Shown in pieces: positions 6,916-11,733 of a stretch of 11,733 nucleotides of DNA. The stretch is from positions 4,194 through 15,926 of the forward strand of contig PMXH01000542.1 of the NCBI GenBank assembly GCA_003165855.1, in the 5' to 3' direction. The position numbers and the translations under genes are program-made. Position 1 is the first letter of the stretch, and each line of letters begins with the position of its first letter. The stretch comes from Acidobacteriaceae bacterium. Lineage in GTDB: Bacteria > Acidobacteriota > Terriglobia > Terriglobales > Acidobacteriaceae. The notes below the pieces were generated by a model. It was not told the DNA's origin and ran no database searches. It was given only the letters and a program-made list of their open reading frames with translations.

Positions 6916-6941
6916 CTTCGACGGTATGCGTACGCTCGAAG
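6916..6941. other. Imperfect inverted repeat in the 6800-7025 intergenic region
   Basis: CTTCGA (6916-6921) pairs with TCGAAG (6936-6941). After a two-by-two mismatch, GTA pairs with TAC around a TGCG loop. It lies 84 bases past the metallophosphoesterase stop and upstream of the TonB-C gene. It has no U-run, so terminator or operator roles are both unproven. The rest of 6800-7025 shows no convincing gene. Confidence 0.3.
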
Positions 6942-7025
6942 TGAAGGCAATTGCACACCTCATACCCTGGGAGACCAAAGATTGCCGCATGACGTTCCCG
7001 GTCGCGATGGGGCATCGCGTGATCA

Positions 7026-7892
7026 TCATCGATTGGCTGGTGCTCGCAGCGTAAGGAGCGTGATCTCGGGTGGACAATTCAAGCGTGCCGGCACCCCGAC
7101 TGTTCCCAAGCCTGCATTGGTGTAAAGCATCAGCGGACCTACATGGTAGATTCCCAGCACGTACTTCTTCGCCATTTTGGGCAAGTAAAGAGGAGGCAGG
7201 AGCGGAATTCTAACCTGGCCTCCGTGAGAGTGCCCGGAAAGCTGCAGGTCGATGGGAAACCGTGAGGCTTCATCGGCGAAGTCTGGTTCGTGAGCCAGCA
7301 GAATGACGGCTTCATTGGCGGGGACACGGCGCAACGTCTCCGACAAATCGGCGGTCCCACCTAACGCATCGTTTACGCCAGCGAGCCAGAAGCGTGCGCC
7401 ATCGTGCTCGATTGCTTCGGACTGGTTCGCCAGGACGTGGATGTCCTCGGCCTGGAGTACACGCGTGACGTGTTTGCGGTCTGTGTCTTCATCGTGATTT
7501 CCCATGACAGCCCAGAGGTCGTGCGGCGCGGTCATCTGCCGCAGGAGGCGAGCACAGGGGTCGGCCGCAAACGCCGCTTTTTTGCGGCTTCCGAACAGGG
7601 GCACAGAAACGAAGTCCCCCGTCAGCACAATCAGATCAGGATGAAGGCCGTTGACCATGGCGATGGCGGCATGCAGCGGATGCACAGAAAAATACGGGTC
7701 GTAATGGAAGTCGCTGAGCAAGGCGATGGTGAAGCCGTTCAGGCGTTCGGGCCAGCGCGGCAGAAAAAAGTCCTGGCGAACAATGCGCGGACGGTTTGGT
7801 TCCAGCAGGATGGCGTCGCCCGCAATCGCGACCGTCCCGGCAGCGGCGGCCCAACGAAGAAACTTACGTCTTGTGGTTGGAAGAGGAGACAA
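7026..7892 (-). CDS. Tat-exported calcineurin-like metallophosphoesterase (YkuE/YaeI-like)
   Basis: The product has 288 residues. The N-terminus TTRRKFLRW followed by an alanine-rich hydrophobic segment (14-25) is a twin-arginine signal. All metallophosphoesterase motifs are present: D61-x-H63 (SDFHYD), G-D93, GNHD (N132, H133), H201 (LLAHEPDF) and GHSHGG (H221, H223). Together these build a two-metal site, so the enzyme should be active. The closest familiar relatives are YkuE/YaeI-type phosphoesterases, some of which act on lipid substrates; the substrate here is unknown. The start appears to be TTG at 7892: an in-frame TAA lies three codons upstream, no ATG or GTG precedes the Tat motif, and the ribosome site is weak. 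It follows the receptor gene after 145 bases on the same strand, separated by a possible hairpin. Confidence 0.88.
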   Translation of the reverse strand: MSPLPTTRRKFLRWAAAAGTVAIAGDAILLEPNRPRIVRQDFFLPRWPERLNGFTIALLSDFHYDPYFSVHPLHAAIAMVNGLHPDLIVLTGDFVSVPLFGSRKKAAFAADPCARLLRQMTAPHDLWAVMGNHDEDTDRKHVTRVLQAEDIHVLANQSEAIEHDGARFWLAGVNDALGGTADLSETLRRVPANEAVILLAHEPDFADEASRFPIDLQLSGHSHGGQVRIPLLPPLYLPKMAKKYVLGIYHVGPLMLYTNAGLGTVGVPARLNCPPEITLLTLRAPANR

Positions 7893-7974
7893 GCGGACTT
7901 AGTCTGTGGGCATCGATGACATGCGCACCTCCAGAATAACCGAACGGAGGGATTGATGTATGAGCGGCGAGATT

Positions 7975-8009
7975 CCGGGGAGCTGGTGGATAAACCTCAG
8001 TCCCCCCGG
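7975..8009 (-). terminator. GC-rich hairpin after the TonB-dependent receptor gene
   Basis: CCGGGG (7975-7980) pairs with CCCCGG (8004-8009), with weaker inner pairs CTG/CAG and GG/CC around an ATAAA loop. It starts 28 bases past the receptor stop in the direction of transcription. No U-run follows, so it is at best a weak or factor-assisted terminator. Confidence 0.35.
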
Positions 8010-8037
8010 CAACCTTCCGCTGGCCAGATGAGTGGGA

Positions 8038-11037
8038 TCAGAAACTAAAGGTGGCTTGCAAGTCGATGCGGCGAACGGCCGAACCAGTGGAGAACGGGCC
8101 GCCCTGAAGCCCGTTCGGCGAATCGAAGAATTGCGAAACGGTGCCTGTTTCCGTCGAGTTCAGGATGCCGCTGGGATTCCCCAGGTTGACTTTGTTGAAC
8201 GCGTTGCGCACCGACGCGCCAAGCGTGAGATTGTATCGGCGGTCACTGCCGCTCGATATCCCCATCGGACCGCCGCCGCCGAAAAGGGGACCGCGAGGCC
8301 CACCCCCTCCTCGAGATCCGCCTGGACCCCCGGGTCCGCCTCCTTGGCCCGGAGTGGTGCTTTTCACCTTGGGACCAAAGCCGAAAGTCTTAGTGAGGCG
8401 CAGATTCACGGTGGCGTGCGCCGGGCCGGTTCCGTAGTTAATGGGAACCAGCTTCTCTTCCGTGGAGGGGAGTGCGTCCAGGAACGTGCCCAACGGAGTA
8501 CAGAAGGTTGGAGTCGTGGTGCCGGTTACAGTGCCGGGATTGGGGCAAGTCGCCGTGGAAACGAGAACGGGACGATCATTGAATTGGGAATCGCCGTTCA
8601 GGTCATCGGCGGTAACGATATTAAAGGGAGAGCCGGAACTGACGATCATGAATGGGCTAAGGCGGAAAGTATAAGGCAAGGCAAACGAACCACCCACGAT
8701 CAGACGGTGGCGCGTGTCGAACGAGGCGCGACCATAGTCCTGACTGATGTTGTAGGAGTTGGAAGCGAAACTGGAGACTCCGGAAGTATCGCTGTTGGCA
8801 TAGTTCAGGGTGTAGAAGCCGAAGAGCTGGACCTTCGAACCGACTTTGATGTTCGTGTTGGCGATGAGCTGGTTCTGCTTGAAATTGCCTTCCGAGACGT
8901 ACTGGTAGATGTTCCCTGCGTTCGGGTTGGGGCGCATCAGGGTAGCGGGATCAGGCGCATTGGCATTGATGCTGAGGAGTTGATCAAAACCACGAGAGTT
9001 CAAATACGTGACCGCTGCGGTCGCCGACTTGTTGATCTGCCGTTCGACGCTGACCGCCGACTGCAGCGTGTAAGGCGAGTGCAGCGTGGGGCTGATTTGA
9101 TAGATGGTGGAAGTGCTGGTGGCGGCGGACAGACTGCAGTTCGTGGCAATGGGAAAGCACGTAGGATTGTTGATGACGTATTCGGTTTGAATCTCACCGT
9201 TTAAGCGCTCTGCCTGCAAGATCTGCGACTCCTGGAAGCGGTCGTAAAATATGCCGGTGCCACCACGAATTACAACTTTCGGAGGCGCGCTCCGGCCACC
9301 AACGCCCCAGGCGAATCCCAGACGCGGCGCCCAATCGTCGTGGTCGTGAATGCCATCCTCCGTCTCGAAGCGCAATCCCAGGCTGAGCGTGATGTTGGGC
9401 CGCAGGCGCCAATCGTCCTGCGCGTAAAGGCCAGCGTCGACGTTGGTGATTGACGCGGGAGTAGTGCCGGTGGTGATCAAAAGCTGGGTGGCATAGGGAG
9501 TGCCTCCGCTTTGTATCTCCTGTTGCGCGTAAAGATACGAGATGGGGCAAGGCGGATTCGGATTGGGGTGTGTCACCGGGTCGACTGAGCAATTCGCTGG
9601 AGTATCTGTTGAGCCGTCGAGCGACGAAAACGTGAACGCTCCGTTGAAGCCCGCATTCGAGCTGTTCACGTCACGGACGGCGCGCAGGCGTCCTCCGAAC
9701 TTGATGGTGTGATTGCCGTGAATGATCGAGGTGTAGTTCTGCAACTCATAGCGGTCCGCATGGTCACCAGTTGTGCCGCCGTTGCTGCCGCCGCCGTTGA
9801 ATCCACCCGGAACGTCGATCGTGGGATCGGTGCTGATTGCGATCTGACTGCTGATGTCGCGGAGATACTGGAAGTGGGTCTCGTTGACGATCTTGGCTCC
9901 GAAGATTTGCGTATCGCTAACTTGCAGCGTTTGCTCGGTGGAGACCGTGTTGTCGCCTTGGGAAGCCAGGCTAAAGGCGCCCACACCATCGTTGGTTTCG
10001 GTGTCGCGATAATACTGGTAACGCGCGCTGAAGGTGTTGTTCTTGCTGAGCTGGTAGTCGAGACGCGGGCTGATGTTGGTGCGTCCCCTGGGATTCGGAA
10101 TCGCACCGAGAACTGCTATCTGATCAAGGGTGGTCGGATCGAGCGTGTTGGCGTCGATGAGAGCGATTTGGTTGATATTGCGCCGCTCGGCATTAAAGAA
10201 GAAAGAAGAGTTCTTGTTAATCGGGCCGCCGACGTTTCCGCTGTACTGCGTAGACTCATAACCTGGCTGCGGGCCACCGAAGGGGCTGGGCGAGTTGAAG
10301 GTGGAGTCGTTTCCGCTTACGTAGAGCTGGCCATGAAATTTGTCGGTGCCGGGCTTGGTGAAGACCTCAATGCGACCGTAACCCAGCTTGTCATATTCGG
10401 AGGAGAAAGGGTTCTGATTAATCCGAATTTCACGAATCGACGCTTTCGGCGGAAGCTCACCCGCGGTGAAACCGTCGATATACATTTGTCCGCCATTAGG
10501 GCCGGCGGAAGGACCGGCCAGAGCCTGCAAGTCCGTAAGCAATTCGTCGGGATCGTCAGGCAAGGCTTCCAACTCTTTACCTGAGATGGTGATGGCTCCC
10601 GCGTTGTTAGCGGGATTGACGTCGACGGTCGGCGCTGTGTCCGAGACCTGAATCTTCATCTGCTCCACTTCGATGGCCATGGCGACGTTCAAGCGCAGCG
10701 GCTGATCGACCGTGATTACTACGTTGTCGTTTTCGTAGAGGGCGAATCCCTGCGCAATAATGTTCAGTGTGTACTGGCCCGCGGCCAGCCCCTTAAACTC
10801 ATACAGACCCTGTCCGTTGGTTTGGGTTTTGATGGGCGTAGAGGAAGCGGCCGCTGGCGTGAGAACGACGTTGGCATTGGCAATTGCCGCGCCCGATGGG
10901 TCGACTACCTGCCCCCGCAAAATGCCTGAAGTCGTCGGCACAATCTGCCCGGCGGCTGTCTGGGATACCGCGAGCGTCGCTGACAAGTGCAACGAAAGAA
11001 AGATGAGTATGAAACAGAAATACTTCCGCACCGTCAT
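8038..11037 (-). CDS. TonB-dependent receptor, Oar-like, with N-terminal carboxypeptidase-regulatory-like domain
   Basis: From ATG 11037 the product has 999 residues. ATGs at 11049 and 11109 are also in frame but have no better ribosome site. Residues 1-23 are a signal peptide (MTVRKYFCFILIFLSLHLSA). An Ig-like carboxypeptidase-regulatory domain follows (GILRGQVVDPSGAAIANANV ... GLYEFKGLAAGQYTL). A plug domain spans about residues 130-250 (LPDDPDELLTDLQALAGPS, MYIDGFTAGELP, IREIRINQNPFS, GRIEVFTKPGTDKFHG). The rest is an outer-membrane beta-barrel ending in FSF, with the C-terminal Phe expected for barrel insertion. It probably imports or binds a large substrate, possibly glycan- or peptide-derived as suggested for this expanded acidobacterial family, but the ligand is unknown. 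Two oddities are a Gly/Pro-rich segment (about 8264-8355) and six mature cysteines, all in three close pairs. Two long plus-strand open frames over it are shadows. Confidence 0.9.
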   Translation of the reverse strand: MTVRKYFCFILIFLSLHLSATLAVSQTAAGQIVPTTSGILRGQVVDPSGAAIANANVVLTPAAASSTPIKTQTNGQGLYEFKGLAAGQYTLNIIAQGFALYENDNVVITVDQPLRLNVAMAIEVEQMKIQVSDTAPTVDVNPANNAGAITISGKELEALPDDPDELLTDLQALAGPSAGPNGGQMYIDGFTAGELPPKASIREIRINQNPFSSEYDKLGYGRIEVFTKPGTDKFHGQLYVSGNDSTFNSPSPFGGPQPGYESTQYSGNVGGPINKNSSFFFNAERRNINQIALIDANTLDPTTLDQIAVLGAIPNPRGRTNISPRLDYQLSKNNTFSARYQYYRDTETNDGVGAFSLASQGDNTVSTEQTLQVSDTQIFGAKIVNETHFQYLRDISSQIAISTDPTIDVPGGFNGGGSNGGTTGDHADRYELQNYTSIIHGNHTIKFGGRLRAVRDVNSSNAGFNGAFTFSSLDGSTDTPANCSVDPVTHPNPNPPCPISYLYAQQEIQSGGTPYATQLLITTGTTPASITNVDAGLYAQDDWRLRPNITLSLGLRFETEDGIHDHDDWAPRLGFAWGVGGRSAPPKVVIRGGTGIFYDRFQESQILQAERLNGEIQTEYVINNPTCFPIATNCSLSAATSTSTIYQISPTLHSPYTLQSAVSVERQINKSATAAVTYLNSRGFDQLLSINANAPDPATLMRPNPNAGNIYQYVSEGNFKQNQLIANTNIKVGSKVQLFGFYTLNYANSDTSGVSSFASNSYNISQDYGRASFDTRHRLIVGGSFALPYTFRLSPFMIVSSGSPFNIVTADDLNGDSQFNDRPVLVSTATCPNPGTVTGTTTPTFCTPLGTFLDALPSTEEKLVPINYGTGPAHATVNLRLTKTFGFGPKVKSTTPGQGGGPGGPGGSRGGGGPRGPLFGGGGPMGISSGSDRRYNLTLGASVRNAFNKVNLGNPSGILNSTETGTVSQFFDSPNGLQGGPFSTGSAVRRIDLQATFSF

Positions 11038-11065
11038 CCAATATTCCATTCTGTGATAAGAGTCT

Positions 11066-11082
11066 TCGATATAAATATTCGA
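11066..11082. promoter_or_regulatory. AT-rich imperfect palindrome upstream of the receptor start
   Basis: TCGATATAAATATTCGA lies in the 81-base gap between the DUF5666-like gene and the receptor, 29 bases before ATG 11037. The TCGA ends are symmetric and the core is AT-only, locally unusual. On the minus strand it contains TATTTATAT, which could serve as a -10 region, but I find no convincing -35 at proper spacing. It could be an operator or a start-proximal AT-rich leader. Confidence 0.25.
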
Positions 11083-11118
11083 TGCAGCATCCGGTCGAGA
11101 GGAAAGCAAATGCTATTG

Positions 11119-11733
11119 CTATGGACCTCCAGAATCGCCGGAGGGCGCGCCCATGGTCCAGGGCGCAAGCATCATGGCACTGCTGGCACCGGGAGCAGCC
11201 TGCAGAATCGGTTCTACGCCGCTAACCAGGGTGATCACCGTGCCTACGCCGGCGGTACCCTCGGTCGAGAGAATGATGACTGCGTCGCCTTTATGCACGT
11301 CCGCCAGTGAAGCGGCGGGCAAGCGGCTGAGCATCTGCTGAAAATCGGGAGCGCCGCCGGGACGCCCGCCCGCTCCGTTTCCTGCAGGCGCTGCTCCACT
11401 GGGAGGACCGGTTGCTGGAGTCGCGGTTTGGCCGTTGTTTGCGGAGCCACCATTGGCTGAAGCGGTGTTTGCGGAACCGCTGCTAGATGCGGCCCCGGGC
11501 GTCGCTCCGCCAGCCGCTCCCTTCAAGCGCATGGCAATCCGCTGCGCCATCTCAGGTGCCAAGCGGCGAAGTTGCGAGTCGGCTGTCACTTTGACGAGCA
11601 CTGATTTTTTCGACAACAAATCCTGAACGCTGAGGGTTGACGAACTTGCATCGATTGAGCTGACAATGCCGGCAACATTGCGGAACGACCCGGAAACAAT
11701 CTCTTCGGCCGCCACTTCGCTTCCATCGGCGTT
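11119..11733 (-). CDS. DUF5666-like hypothetical protein, 5' end cut by the window edge
   Basis: The frame is open to the last base (reading N-A-D-G-S-E before V-A-A-E-E-I), so the GTG at 11715 is internal and the real start lies outside the window. The visible 204 residues hold two beta-rich blocks: GSFRNVAGIVSSIDASSSTL...VLVKVTADSQLRRL, and LADVHKGDAVIILST...VGTVITLVSGVEPIL. This GTV-x-x-V-D...TV-x-V pattern resembles the DUF5666-type small barrel repeats common in acidobacterial secreted proteins. A low-complexity Gly/Ala/Ser/Asn/Pro linker of about 55 residues joins the blocks. The tail is rich in Gly and Pro. It ends 81 bases before the receptor start on the same strand, so the two may be co-transcribed. 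Function unknown. Confidence 0.7.
   Translation of the reverse strand, partial: NADGSEVAAEEIVSGSFRNVAGIVSSIDASSSTLSVQDLLSKKSVLVKVTADSQLRRLAPEMAQRIAMRLKGAAGGATPGAASSSGSANTASANGGSANNGQTATPATGPPSGAAPAGNGAGGRPGGAPDFQQMLSRLPAASLADVHKGDAVIILSTEGTAGVGTVITLVSGVEPILQAAPGASSAMMLAPWTMGAPSGDSGGP

Noticed and set aside
6926..7054. Small plus-strand frame of 42 codons (ATG 6926 to TAA 7052).
   Set aside because: It has no ribosome site, overlaps the end of the metallophosphoesterase gene on the other strand, and shows no recognisable motif.
8032..9204. Long plus-strand open frame of 390 codons opposite the receptor gene.
   Set aside because: It has no domain or motif, and the minus-strand receptor explains the region fully; it is a codon-bias shadow. 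The same holds for 9709-10584.

Overview
The window most likely comes from an acidobacterium (Acidobacteriota, Terriglobia-like). The G+C content is moderately high. The gene mix is typical of that group: a large Oar-type TonB-dependent receptor with an N-terminal carboxypeptidase-regulatory-like domain, a secreted M14-family metallopeptidase, a zinc-ribbon/NTF2-like protein, and degenerate interspersed repeats ending in GGATGACA/GGAATGACA. This assignment is inferred from gene content; there is no rRNA or other marker gene.

Layout. Plus strand, 80-5070: a membrane-anchored DUF3179 protein whose reading frame is crossed by one in-frame TGA, then a secreted M14 peptidase with a C-terminal glutamine-amidotransferase-like region, then a HAD-superfamily hydrolase flanked on both sides by repeats. 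At about 5071-5194 the strands converge across a large nested hairpin. Minus strand, 11733-5195 (transcribed right to left): a DUF5666-like secreted protein cut by the window edge, the TonB-dependent receptor, a Tat-exported metallophosphoesterase, a small secreted protein with a TonB C-terminal domain, and a zinc-ribbon/His-rich/NTF2-like protein.

The main observation is in the first gene. The TGA at 617-619 occupies the position of the first cysteine of a CxxC motif (VTY-[TGA]-TLCHTG) in the DUF3179 domain, and the same frame then stays open for 241 more codons. Directly after the TGA lies a perfect 6-bp hairpin with a GGUCU loop, very like a bacterial SECIS element. The simplest reading is a selenoprotein with a UxxC redox motif. 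A nonsense mutation or sequencing error is the alternative. The domain is also internally duplicated, and only the first copy carries the UxxC pair.

How the genes relate: most products are predicted to be exported or in the envelope (DUF3179 protein, M14 peptidase, metallophosphoesterase, receptor, TonB-C protein, DUF5666-like protein). The window is therefore mainly a cell-envelope region. The DUF5666-like protein and the receptor may be co-transcribed, as may the TonB-C protein and the zinc-ribbon protein. No Sec machinery gene (selA, selB, selC, selD), mobile element, tRNA, rRNA or CRISPR array is visible.
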